A DNA stretch of 64,000 nt from Acanthosepion lycidas. Its lineage: Eukaryota > Mollusca > Cephalopoda > Sepiida > Sepiidae. The translations under genes were made by a program, and so were the position numbers. The notes under the pieces were generated by a model. It saw nothing but the letters and a program-made list of their open reading frames with translations, searched no databases and was not told the DNA's origin. The stretch spans positions 71,411,365 to 71,475,364 of the forward strand of contig OZ010586.1 in assembly GCA_963932145.1 (NCBI GenBank), read 5' to 3'. Below, piece by piece: positions 22,046 to 33,029 of the stretch. Numbering within the stretch: the first letter of the stretch is position 1; each line of letters opens with the position of its first letter.

Positions 22046-23268
22046 ATGCTTAAGAGGATCATAAGAGTAAGAATGAAAGAAAGAAGAAAAAAAATGAATG
22101 AAAGAAATAAAAAAGAACAAAATAAAGGAAAGAAGAAAGAAAGAAAGAGAAAAACAAATAAAGAAATTAAAAAAAAGAAAAGCCAAGATAGAAAGAAAGA
22201 AAAGGAACAAAATAAAGGAATAAAGAAAGAAACAGAAATAAATAAAGAAATTAAAAAAAAGAAAAGCCAAGATAGAAAGAAAGAAAAGGAACAAAATAAA
22301 GGAATAAAGAAAGAAACAGAAATAAATAAAGAAATTAAAAAAAAGAAAAGCCAAGATAGAAAGAAAGAAAAGGAACAAAATAAAGGAATAAAGAAAGAAA
22401 CAGAAATAAATAAAGAAATTAAAAAAAAGAAAAGCCAAGATAGAAAGAAAGAAAAGGAACAAAATAAAGGAATAAAGAAAGAAACAGAAATAAATAAAGA
22501 AATTAAAAAAAAGAAAAGCCAAGATAGAAAGAAAGAAAAGGAACAAAATAAAGGAATAAAGAAAGAAACAGAAATAAATAAAGAAATTAAAAAAAAGAAA
22601 AGCCACGATAGAAAGAAAGAAAAGGAACAAAATAAAGGAATAAAGAAAGAAACAGAAATAAATAAAGAAATTAAAAAAAAGAAAAGCCAAGATAGAAAGA
22701 AAGAAAAGGAACAAAATAAAGGAATAAAGAAAGAAACAGAAATAAATAAAGAAATTAAAAAAAAGAAAAGCCACGATAGAAAGAAAGAAAAGGAACAAAA
22801 TAAAGGAATAAAGAAAGAAACAGAAATAAATAAAGAAATTAAAAAAAAGAAAAGCCAAGATAGAAAGAAAGAAAAGGAACAAAATAAAGGAATAAAGAAA
22901 GAAACAGAAATAAATAAAGAAATTAAAAAAAAGAAAAGCCAAGATAGAAAGAAAGAAAAGGAACAAAATAAAGGAATAAAGAAAGAAACAGAAATAAATA
23001 AAGAAATTAAAAAAAAGAAAAGCCACGATAGAAAGAAAGAAAAGGAACAAAATAAAGGAATAAAGAAAGAAACAGAAATAAATAAAGAAATTAAAAAAAA
23101 GAAAAGCCAAGATAGAAAGAAAGAAAAGGAACAAAATAAAGGAATAAAGAAAGAAACAGAAATAAATAAAGAAATTAAAAAAAAGAAAAGCCACGATAGA
23201 AAGAAAGAAAAGGAACAAAATAAAGGAATAAAGAAAGAAACAGAAATAAATAAAGAAATTAAAAAAAA
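22046..23268 (+). repeat. 84-bp minisatellite, 13 units, open in several frames
   Basis: After an irregular GAAAG-rich lead-in (22046-22170), a unit of exactly 84 bases is repeated 13 times. Positions of the ccaagata/ccacgata word step by 84 from 22182 to 23190. Units are identical except for that A/C site, in the order A A A A A C A C A A C A C. Because 84 is a multiple of three, three frames stay open: + strand KKKKSQDRKKEKEQNKGIKK.., and two hydrophobic frames on the minus strand. The open frames follow from the period, so I do not call a gene. The array ends in A10T12 at 23263-23284. Confidence 0.95.
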
Positions 23269-23289
23269 AATTTTTTTTTTTTTAAATAG

Positions 23290-24035
23290 CAGATGCTTTT
23301 TGATAACTTTGATTATTTTATTTTTATCAATAATATACATGGAGAAGATTCAATTACAACATGTGCTTACACAACACATAAAATCAAATATGTGCTTACA
23401 CATCATTTATGACGTCAATTTATACTGATTTTCATCAGATTTTGCAGCCATGTCTGGACGCTAAAGTGTTAAGAAATAACACCAATGAAAAGTTTATCGA
23501 TAAAAAGGAAGGTTAAGAAAAGAAACTAAGACAGAAACAAAATACATTTCTCGCAAAAAAGGGGGAAGATAAAATTGTGATTTATTTTCTTCTTTCTTTC
23601 TGTCTTTAATAATTTTTCCTTATTTATGCAAATGGCATATCTGCTTTCATTTTTCTGAAATAATCTTCTTTTCTTACAGATTTGTTTTAAAGTTTTCTTT
23701 TTTGTTTTCTTTCTTTCACATAAGAAATAAAAAATATCTTAAATTAAAGAAAATTTTTACATTTTTACATTACTGATACTTTACATGGATCATTTAGCAC
23801 TGATCAATATTTTTCTTTTGTATAAAATCTTTAGCAATGACATATTTCAAAAGAAAAGTTTACAGTCAAAAATTATCTAAAATACTTTACCATATCACCG
23901 AATTTCATTGCTACACTGCAAAAAAGGAATGAGGCAAAATTGAATAGATAGGTAACTCTAAGGATAAGCGAATTGCAGAAGAATTATGTGATCTTTGTCC
24001 ACAAAGATCACATGATTTATCAACCAATGATTCAT

Positions 24036-24077
<42 letters not shown>

Positions 24078-25000
24078 ATTTTTTAAGAATTTATACAAGT
24101 TTGGTTAAAAACCAATGAAAATACTTTGTCAATGATTTTCTTCTTTATTTTTCTATATTTCAAACCACTTTCCTGGTTTTAGGAACATATATAAATATAA
24201 ATTGTCCAATGTTGGGGAACTTTTGGCTTTCATAAGTCATTATCAAAGAATTTTTTTTTTTGTGCTAAGTTGGTTTCATCATTTTTAAATATCACATCTT
24301 CACATCTCATGTCAGATTCATCATTTTCAATTACTGAATTGTCACATGATAAGCAAGTTGCAGGAGAATCATGTGACCTTTAGAGCTTTAAATGTCATTG
24401 AAATGACAGGACTTTCAATATGGTTGTATCCCTAAAAGTCTTTATGTGACACTATTGGAAAGGTGCTAGTAAACTGAAAAAAAAAAAACCCCAAAAATAG
24501 AAGAAAAAATAATTTCCGATAGACTGGAGATATACTGATGACCAGACAAAGAAAAATAGGAAAAGAATGGTAATTAAATTTTTTTATCTGGAAGAGATGA
24601 AAAACAAAGAGACCATCTGGTTTTGGTCAGGACTGAGATTAAGTGATGGCATATTCTTGGAGGTTCAAGGGCCTCCTGGAAGGAAACAGATAATATTTTT
24701 ATGACCATTAAGTGATGGAGAGGAAAACAGACCTCTGACCACAAATTCGGTCCTTTGATAAAGATTAACTTTAAAAGCAGACATGTTTTCAAATGATTTC
24801 CAATTTTTTTTCTTCTGAAAATGCGATAAAACTTCCCAAATCAAGGGATTGTCCCTTTTTTGTTACTTGTTGGCCAAAACATTGATGAGGGTATAAAAAA
24901 TAATAAATCCCAGATGTGAAAACGACCACATACAATGATAAAGAAGAATTATGAACGATAATTAAAATTTAGTCATTTGGGCTAGACAACGCCTAGCCAT
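23290..25000. other. AT-rich stretch without genes
   Basis: It contains a perfect 13-base-arm hairpin (atgtgatctttgt/acaaagatcacat, about 23980-24007) and a (TA)n tract at 24031-24069. A related copy of the hairpin's left flank lies near 24345-24380. Nothing else was recognised. Confidence 0.45.
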
Positions 25001-25009
25001 TCAGGAGAT

Positions 25010-25475
25010 GGGTTTGATCAGGTGACCAAAGAGAAAAAGCCCAGGTAGAATTTCAGGGTAGGTGGATGACTTTCCCTGTCCCTCAAGCAATGATAGTGAG
25101 AGACACTCACACAAAGCAGGAAGGAGACAGGTTTGATCAGTTGACCAAAAGAAGGAGAAGGCTCAGCTAGAATTCCAAGGAGGAAGGAGGGGCTCCCCCA
25201 TATTTGAACATTTGCAGGGAGAGTCCTGATTGGTTGTTTGGTTGCTAGCATTCTCAGAGCCCATCATGCCTAACCCCAGCGCTTGCACAAAGAGGTCCAT
25301 AAAAACAGAACGCCGAGTAGATGTGAGGGGAGACACTGCAGAGACAAGACTCAACAGAGAGACGAGAACCATCGCTTCACTTGGTCTGATGTGATTGTTC
25401 TTCACCATAAAGAAAAACCTCTGACCTAAAGCCTTGTTCTAGAAGTCCTGTCCAAAACCATAACAACAAACAATG
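25010..25475 (+). mobile_element. LTR-like fossil (possible solo LTR)
   Basis: The segment is richer in G and C than its surroundings. It contains a tandem pair of a U3-like block (tttgatcaggtgaccaaa at 25014 and tttgatcagttgaccaaa at 25131), a CATAAAA promoter-like box (25298) and a downstream AATAAA-like signal. No gag or pol sequence lies next to it, and ends and target duplication are not clear. A host promoter or other repeat is possible. Confidence 0.3.
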
Positions 25476-25609
25476 TGTCACGATAATCAGGAAGGGTTGA
25501 TAGTTATTGCATGGAGATTATAGTCCTGCTTAAGCCATCAATAACTGTACTATCAACTTTGTATCAAGGAATTGTATATAAATACTTTTTTTTCTTTTAT
25601 CCAATTTAT

Positions 25610-26730
25610 TTTTTTGTATGACTTTACTCTAACTGGACCAAACCATCAATTTCAGTTGACCTCATCAGCCTTCTTAGCATAATTAGTAAATTTTTTGAAG
25701 CAATCATAATCAAGAGATTCATTGTAAACCACAACAAAAACAAACTCTTGAGCAACAAACAGTATGGTTTTCACTCTTCTAGGTCCACTGCTGATTAACT
25801 ATTATCATGCATAGAATCAGTGAAGTTCTAGATAATAAAAATCTCTCCATGTTTATCACCCTAGATATCTCAAAGGCCTTTGACAAGTTGTGGCACAAGC
25901 TATGGAATCACTGGGAGAGTGCTCATAGTTATGAAGTCTTTCCTCTCAGGTATGTCTCTGAAGATTGTTATTAATGGTTAGTCCTCTGAGGCACATGAGA
26001 TCAATGTGCCCCAAGACTCTCTCCTTGGTTCAGTCCTCTTTCTACTTTATATCAATGATCTGCTCAAGAACATTCTCAGATCTTTAGAAAATATATACGC
26101 AGATGATACCAGACTGTATGGGTGCACCTCCAAATATCTTGATGACAAGTGCCTGGCAGCTGATCTCTCCTCTGATATAACTCTCACAGCTCAATGGGGA
26201 AAAGACTGACTGGTATCATTAAATACTCCCCAACCTAAACTTGTAACATTTCATCATGACTGAGCAGACCCTAAACTTGCATCAATCATGACGAGTGGCC
26301 ATACCTTCTAAGAGGATCCTTGCCTTGAATGTCCATTGGGGATAAAGCTAACTCCCAACATTAAATGGAACTGTATATTTGTGCCATTGCAAATGATATT
26401 AGAAGAATGGTTAATTTCTTTGTGTTCCTTCAGAAAATATCTAACTCCTGCTGCCATTCTCTATCTTCAGGTTAGAACAGAACAAGAATGGAATATTTCT
26501 GTCATATCTGGGCAGGTGCTGTTCAACCTCGACAGAGTTTGAAAGTGTTTATGCAGCTTTGTGGGTGATGAATTATTCTCCATCCTGCAACCATTACCCA
26601 CAGACAAAATGCTGCCAGGCTTTCATTACTATATCACTATTACTATGGTAGATGTTTGGATAAGTTACATTCTTTAGTTCAACCAACTCAGATATTCAAA
26701 GCTTGGATACACCATTGTAGTGGTATTGAT
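25610..26730 (+). mobile_element. LINE-B: reverse-transcriptase region, 3' end displaced
   Basis: Broken frames give the YRPIS..ISKLFE block (25660), NKQYGF (25760), DISKAFD (25865), then an open stretch with GSVLFLLYINDL and an intact ENIYADDTRLYG box (YADD near 26096-26107). Downstream are LSLLYHYYYGRC and LHSLVQPTQIF (26620-26700). The homology stops near 26715 and resumes at 27470, so about 750 bases have been inserted. Confidence 0.8.
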
Positions 26731-26734
26731 GCCT

Positions 26735-27415
26735 AAATCAGCCCATACATATTTTACTTTACGTATGTGTAAGCAAATGCAAAAGCAAGAAGGAACTCAA
26801 AACAGTTTTGTAACAACAAGATTTATGTTTTATGTCTGTAATATACATATATAGGGTTTACTTCTCTTTGAATTAAAGTTTGTACTAATGGAATACTTTT
26901 TATCTGGGCTCATAAAAGTTGAATGAAGTTGCTGCTCAAAATGTTCACTGTGAGAGAGTTGAAAAAATTCTGTAAAGCTGAGAATATGTTGAGTAAACTT
27001 TTAGCTTCAGAAGAGTTGAATGAGTGAATGTTTCGTAATGTTTGTAATTAAGTTTCCATTGCTTGTAGTTGAATATTCGTAATGTAATGTTTATAATGAA
27101 GTTTAAAAAGTTGCGTACGTCTGTGTATGTGTACATGAGTGAATATGTTTTCAAAGCAATGGCCACAAAGGGTTGAGATGCGATCTCTTTTTTACAACTA
27201 AATTTTAGTAGCAAGAGAAATCAAGGAAGAGGAAGAGAACAAACTCGTGTCTGGTATTTATAATCAACTTAATCACCTGACATACTCGAAAGGCATTGAT
27301 AGATTTTGGGTGGAATTATTTTTTGGTCAGGTCAAAAACTAGGTTGTTGTTATTTGGACATGATTTAAATATTAAGTGACCAATCAGAAGTTGTGGTTTT
27401 TGGAAAATATGTATG
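26735..27415 (-). other. Sequence interrupting LINE-B; LTR-like promoter features
   Basis: This block lies between two consecutive parts of one LINE-B. Its minus strand has a TATAAATA box near 27262-27255, with an upstream CCAAT-type word (gattggtcac, 27385). An LTR-type insertion would explain both, but ends and duplication were not identified. It could also be unrelated filler. Confidence 0.25.
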
Positions 27416-27469
27416 ATGCTGAATAAGCTCTGTGATCCTCTTTTTGCACAGATTTGTACAAAAATTGTT

Positions 27470-27725
27470 ATGCTAAACCATAATGCCATGTTCATAGTGG
27501 CAATCCATCTCCATTCCCTTTGTGTTCCTATGATAAGAATCAGTTCCCATGCAGACAGTTTCTTCCCAAGAACTGTTACATTGTGGAACACACTCCTGAG
27601 AGAATGCTTCCCTGACAACTACAATTTTGGTCCTTTTTACTCCAAGGTCAACCACTATCTATCTCATTCAGTAACCTTCTACCTTGAGTGGGCCTTGTAT
27701 TGGGTGAACTAGCAGTAAAAACAAA
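27470..27725 (+). mobile_element. LINE-B: 3' end
   Basis: The frame reads MFIVAIHLHSLCVPMIR, HADSFFPRTVTLWNTLL and FPDNYNFGPFYSKVNHYL, ends LEWALYWVN and is followed by an A-rich tail. It takes up exactly where the 25.6-26.7 kb piece stops, so the two are one split copy. Confidence 0.85.
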
Positions 27726-27804
27726 ATTCTGAAAGAAAAAAAACAAACAAAAAGTAATTGTGATATTCATCAAACAAATTTGATTTTTCTTAGGATAATC
27801 TGAA

Positions 27805-28000
27805 TAAGTATAAAAATATGAATCAACATAAAAATGTGAATCTATATAAAATATGAATCAACATAAAAATGTGAATCATCATAAAAATGTAAATCAATGT
27901 AAAATGTGAATAAACATAAAATATAAATATAAAAATGTGAATCAATATAAAATAAGGATCGGCATAAAAGTATATCAACATAAAAATGCAAATAAGCCAA
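27805..28000. repeat. About 18-bp tandem repeat
   Basis: The word gaatcaacataaaaatgt recurs with small changes about ten times in this A/T-rich run (27817, 27855, 27874 and onward). The unit length wanders between 16 and 20. Confidence 0.7.
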
Positions 28001-28508
28001 AAATGTGAAGAAACAAAAAATTTAATAAAATTTTTTGTTATTTTTCTCATGGACGACAAAAAGACAAGATTTGATAATTAAAAAATATGAAAATGACATG
28101 AAACATGAAAATGTAGTATTTAAAACACAACACCAAAAAACAAGAACTCTTTGATAATGACTAATGAAAGCCAAACGTTTCCAGACATTGGATAATTTAT
28201 GTTTAAATTATGGAAAAATAAAAATAATTAATGAATTGTGTGTGTGTGTGTGTAAAATTTCCGATATACCTAAAAATATATCTGTAAAAGGACAATATCA
28301 ATAAAGACAAAAGAAAAACTTATCTTAACCAAAACATTTCATCCTCTGAGCATCTCTTAAATTTAAAAATTCTGCAAAACTAACATTTTTACTTTTGTTT
28401 ATAAATACACTGTTTATAAATACTTGTTGTAAAATAAAATCCTTAAATTTGCCTAGATAAATTCCATCAGAGAATGAAAATCATTGACTATGATAAGTTT
28501 TCTTTAAT

Positions 28509-28515
28509 CTTTATT

Positions 28516-28572
<57 letters not shown>
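28509..28572. repeat. (TA)n microsatellite
   Basis: About 64 bases of uninterrupted TA, ending in TG. It abuts the promoter-motif segment that follows. Confidence 0.95.
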
Positions 28573-28578
<6 letters not shown>

Positions 28579-28629
28579 AGCATAGAAGTCAACACTTAGA
28601 GGCGACATTCTGTTTCATGCTATATGCAA

Positions 28630-29000
28630 TCGTCAGGCCACGTGTGCTGTTATTTTTCTCGGCTATTTATACATATACGGTTCAGTGGTGCATTGTGGGT
28701 AGTCTATTATGGCGGTTATTTTACCGGAAGTCATTTATTTGTTTATTTATTTATTTGGGTTAAATTATTTTGCTTGATTTTATTTACTTTTATTTTATTT
28801 TTTTTTATTTTTATTTCTTATCTTATATATTTATTTATTTATTTTTTAATGGGTGTTTTTATTAATGTAGTAAAAATTTGTTTATATCACGTATTTAATA
28901 GTTTTGCTTTTGTTTGAGAACTTAATTAAAGCTATTTGTTCGATTTTGGGGTTGATTGTTGTAGTTTATTCTAGCTATTATTTTGGCGGGAACAGTTTTA
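28630..29000 (+). promoter_or_regulatory. Candidate promoter: CACGTG, ZNF143-like, YY1, ETS and E2F words
   Basis: Within about 100 bases there are GCCACGTG (E-box, near 28637), GCATTGTGGGTAGT (28690, ZNF143/ACTACA-type), ATGGCGG (28711, YY1-like) and ACCGGAAGT (28723, perfect ETS/GABP site). TTTGGCGGGAA (28982, perfect E2F-type site) lies further down. A TTTATT-rich stretch (28735-28860) lies between. This combination is typical of animal housekeeping promoters. No convincing first exon was found downstream on either strand, and it could be a transposon's own promoter. Confidence 0.35.
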
Positions 29001-29004
29001 ATTT

Positions 29005-30470
29005 GTATTTATTTGGATTGATTATCTTTATTTGTTTTTTCTAACAGTAAGTTTATCAGGATTGGTTTATTTGTTTATTTATTTGGATGAATTTAGGTCA
29101 ATTTATTTTACTTGTTATTATTTATTTGTATATTTTCTCTTTTCGGTTTTCGATTTTTAAGTAACGTATTTAAAGAAAAACAGACCACTTTAAGGCTTCG
29201 TTGTAATAATTTACCAGAGAACTTTTAAAGGATGCTGGATCTTCAGACATCACTTCCAAATATATCTTTCATTAATACACAAGAATTCTATATAAATCCC
29301 ATTATCAGAAACATATTATTAGAGATGCCCTGTATATCAAACATTTCTCTCCTGCTATCACCCCTCACATTATTTAACATTGGATATGGAGCGTTAAAAG
29401 TTTTTTTAAAAAATAGAAAGATGCTCATACAAAATTACAGCTATGGGCAACACATAGTGGCTCAGAATGAATGCTCCTGTTCAAAACGACACAAAAATAA
29501 ATTACAACATAAGAGTCATAGCATGTAGAAAAACGAAAATAATATTACCAGAGACAAAACACTCTTGAAAATGGCTATAGAAGTGACTGAAAGTGTTTGG
29601 AATAATAAAAATTATGGACAATTTTTGTACAACCTTACTCCTATGTGTATGAATGAATCAGTGGTTGAATATTATTATTCCCTGTCAAATTATAGGTGAT
29701 TTTTATATGGCAGGAAATACTGTAAATCTCAAAACAATGGCTTATTGTCCATGTTTCCTGTTCCTTGCAGACTATCTTGATATTTATTTTCATCTAACCA
29801 GCATGAAAAATATCAAAGTTAACAAGTGGACAACAGTGGGAATGTTGTTAAGTGCTGAATTTGCAGTAAGGATAGAAAAAATGATTTTTGCCTAAGCTTT
29901 TGTTAATGTGTCTCAGACACATTTGAAAAGAACCCACAAAACTTTTCTCATTCTCCATCCTGCATCTTTGCTACTAAAACCAATACAGAAATACTAATTT
30001 TCTCTCAATAATAACTGCCAAGTATTTATTGAAACATGTGTATCTGAAGTACCCCAACCAACACTTTCAATATTGGATATCTCTATGGGCATTCATGGTT
30101 ACCTCTTTCTGTCAAGTATCAGTCGATGAACTGGGCACTAATTTTATTATCAGTTCTCTCTTTATTGATCTGTCTTATTGAGTTGTGCACATAATTAATT
30201 ATTGATCTGTTTAACATATTACTGACCATCATATATAGCCATAATACAATGGCCAAAAATTGGTTTTACTCTCAGCACAAAGAGGTGCTCTGTAACTGTA
30301 CAATATTGTCAGGTGTCTAAGTTTGAGGTCAGCAGTTTTGTTTCACAATGATTTTGATGTCTACTTTAATTCTTTACAATATTTTTTTTCCTTTTCATCC
30401 TGTGGAGAGAAATTGGTGATTTAATGCATTATTAAACAAATATCACAATGATGTGCTTTAACTTTGTAGT
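29005..30470. other. Stretch without recognised gene or repeat
   Basis: Several 80-100-codon open frames occur on the + strand (29232-29528, 29653-29895), with no family motif and low-complexity-type composition. If the motif cluster at 28.6-29.0 kb is a real promoter, its transcript would cross this stretch. Confidence 0.35.
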
Positions 30471-30479
30471 GAGTGTGAA

Positions 30480-31420
30480 ATAATAATAACTCCCTCTACC
30501 CATTCCCTTCAAATTTGGAGGACTGATAAAAAAGACACAAAAGAATTTGTGAGCCAATATGAAATTTTCTTTGGACCAATGAAAACTTTGCCTTCACAGA
30601 GACTGACCGGTGAGTTGAAAAGAAGAAGGAAATAAATTTGCAAGCCAATGTGAAATTGTTTTTGGACAAATGAAAACCTTGTCTCCACAGAAATTGGTTG
30701 TTGAGCCAAGAAAAAGAAAAAAAGAAAATAGTGAGTCTACGCAAAATTCTTGTTTTATATAAAATGAGGAGAAAAATTAAATTATTAAAAGAAGACTGTC
30801 TGAAATCATGTGAAAGGTTTTGTTCATGATGTCCAGCATTGAAGTTCTTACCAGTGTAAGATTACTTGTCAATTATGTTATCAGCTTTTGATGAAATAAT
30901 TGCTCACAGAAGGGATATATGCTTGAATACATTCAAGTGAGATAGTTTGAAATAATTAGCTTTCTTGGATTGTTGAAGGAAAATTCTCTGAAGTGCTGTG
31001 ATATTTTCCTTCAACAATCCAAGAAAGCTAATTATTTCAAACTATCTCACTTGAATGTATTCAAGCATATATCCCTTCTGTGAGCAATAAACTCTGTTAC
31101 CTTTGTTTTAAACATTTTTTTAATATTATTTAGTGTCACATTTAATCTGTATGAACATTTGCTCTTTATGACAATTTGTTAAAACTACTGGCTTTAAAAA
31201 TTTCTCCATTAATCTTCTTGGCATGTGTAAATCAGCTGCTCATTGTAATCCCAAACACCACACCACTATATGCTAAGCCAAAATTTCTTATTTTCAAATT
31301 TCATGACTAATTTTTCAATATTAAAATTTAAAATGTGCTCCAGGGTTTAGTTATTCTAAAAGTGTGCTCTGAAGTAAGAAAAGGTTAAGAAACACTGCTT
31401 CAGCATATTGATGTCCTTTT
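30480..31420. repeat. Repeat family X, copy 2, with internal fold-back
   Basis: It is colinear with 9060-9880 in reverse. It differs by an extra 86-base inverted copy (30899-30984) of its own 31003-31088 segment, and by a doubled block (gccaatatgaaattttcttt at 30553; gccaatgtgaaattgttttt at 30645). No coding motif was recognised. Confidence 0.65.
30899..31088. repeat. Perfect inverted repeat, 86-base arms, 18-base loop
   Basis: Arms 30899-30984 and 31003-31088 are exact reverse complements over all 86 bases, separated by tctctgaagtgctgtgat. The homologous copy at 9.4 kb has only the right-arm sequence. The left arm is therefore a secondary inverted duplication. Confidence 0.95.
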
Positions 31421-31578
31421 AAAGGACAAAACAAGTTACACAGAATTTTTCCATTTTTTTTTATTCAATTACATTGTTTTGATATATAGAAATTTATATA
31501 TTGTATTCTCCCTTGTATAGATATTAAAGTGTGGAGTACTGTTTATAAGTTTACACTTGCCAGAAATTACTATTTAAC

Positions 31579-32150
31579 ATCATCATCATCATCATCATCA
31601 TCATCACTGGTCTCTATGACCGATTGTGGTTGCCGTGCAGATGAGCACTTGACCAGTTCCCTCAATGTGTCTCTGTCGTGTGCAAATGTTTGAGTCTCTG
31701 TGAAGGATTTTCCAGTCCACTCAACAATATTATCAGCCCATTTTTTTGTCCTTGTATCAGGAAAGATTGTTGGTTCTTATGATGTGTCCATACCATTTCA
31801 GCTTTCTTTTCTTGGCAATGGATATAAGTTTTCCAGTAGGCTTCTTTCTTGTGTCATGGTGTCTCACACTGTGTCATTTGTGATGTGGTCTATGTAGGAA
31901 ATGCTGGGAATGGATCTGCATCATCGTATTTCTAATGCTTGGATTTTTCGTTCTATTTCTTCTATTGATTTCCAAGGCTTGCAAGCATTCAAAAAGACTG
32001 AGAGTACCAGTGGACAAAATGCTGTGATTTTTGATTTCTAGCAGATGTTCTAGTCTTTCTAAATAGTTCTTAGTATAGTCCTTTATCTGGAAATTATGCC
32101 TGGTTTTTTTTTTTTTACTTAGGAAAAGCTTTGAAAGCTCCATTGTTAAA
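31579..32150 (-). mobile_element. RTE-type LINE 3' end with (GAT)n tail
   Basis: On the minus strand, the broken translation includes IQALEIR, ITNDTV and a C-terminus of the WTGKSFTETQTFAHDRDTL type, then REL-VKCSSA. It ends with a (GAT)n/(ATC)n run at 31579-31607. Short tandem triplet tails instead of poly(A) are typical of RTE-clade LINEs. It differs from LINE-C in sequence. Only the C-terminal third is left. Confidence 0.65.
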
Positions 32151-32177
32151 GCTGATATGAATGAGGTGTAAATATCC

Positions 32178-33029
32178 TGGGATAATTTTTTTTTACTTAA
32201 ATAAACATAACCCTCAAAGAAAATTTAAATGGTTTTCACACTAGTTTTTCCACTAAGCTTAAGGTACAAAGATAAATTATATGAGACTGACCACGGAAAA
32301 GTCGAATAAACACAAAGACAACATGAGACGTAAATTTAACAGCTGTTTTTATTCAAAAGTGTGTTAATGTTTATTAACCTGAAGTACTTAACAGTGGACA
32401 AAATGATATAACTAATTTTTGTGGATATTAATTTTCTTTAAGTAAAAAAAAAAATTACTTATTTTATGAATGATAAAAAAAAGGGGGAAAATATAAAAAA
32501 AACATTTTTCTGAATACTAATGTATTTGTTCCATATGAATATTTACTTTACTAATATTTTGAAAGAAGATTCCATAATATACCCCAAAATGAGGGGATGT
32601 TACAGTTTTTTGGATATATGTGTGTTCTAGTGAGCTTGCCAAAATGAGCTGACTCATTTTATAGTCCACCAATAGAAGAGTTAACCAATCAGAAAGCTCA
32701 AAATATTGAATGCGACATGTATAAAGGCAGTTTTTTCTCCCAAAATATCTTCACTGCCAACCTGATATTGAAGACTTAAAGAATTACTTAACAGCCGCTA
32801 CTTTCCCTGAATTTTCACTGCCAAACTCTGATATTGAAGACATTACGGACTTCACTGGATTCCATATTCAGAAACTACGGCAAACGTGGTCAACAAAGTG
32901 CCACTGGATTTGTTTTGTCACAAGCATTCCCTATTTCTACCAACTGCTGCAATATATGCATTATAATTATTAAAGAAGTTAAAATCACTATTTAATAATT
33001 ATAAATTATAAAGAAAATTATCCCAGAAC
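32178..33029. repeat. Element with 17-19-base terminal inverted repeats
   Basis: The left end begins ctgggataattttttttt and the right end, in reverse complement, begins tctgggataattttcttt. A second start of the same end follows at 33046. Inside are a tataaagg promoter-like box (32719) and a doubled tcactgcca..tgatattgaag block (32752 and 32815). No target duplication was seen. It could be a non-autonomous DNA element or an LTR-like fossil. Confidence 0.35.

Noticed and set aside
22182-23260. CRISPR array
   Set aside because: Units are contiguous without unique spacers, and the DNA is eukaryotic in character.
22024-23428. Three overlapping open frames of 430-460 codons, the longest in the window
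   Set aside because: They arise because the 84-base unit is a multiple of three and lacks stops. The products are low complexity (K/E/N-rich or F/L/S-rich), with no start context or flanking gene structure.
31579-31607. (ATC)n as an independent microsatellite
   Set aside because: It sits exactly at the 3' end of an RTE-like LINE and is better explained as its tail.
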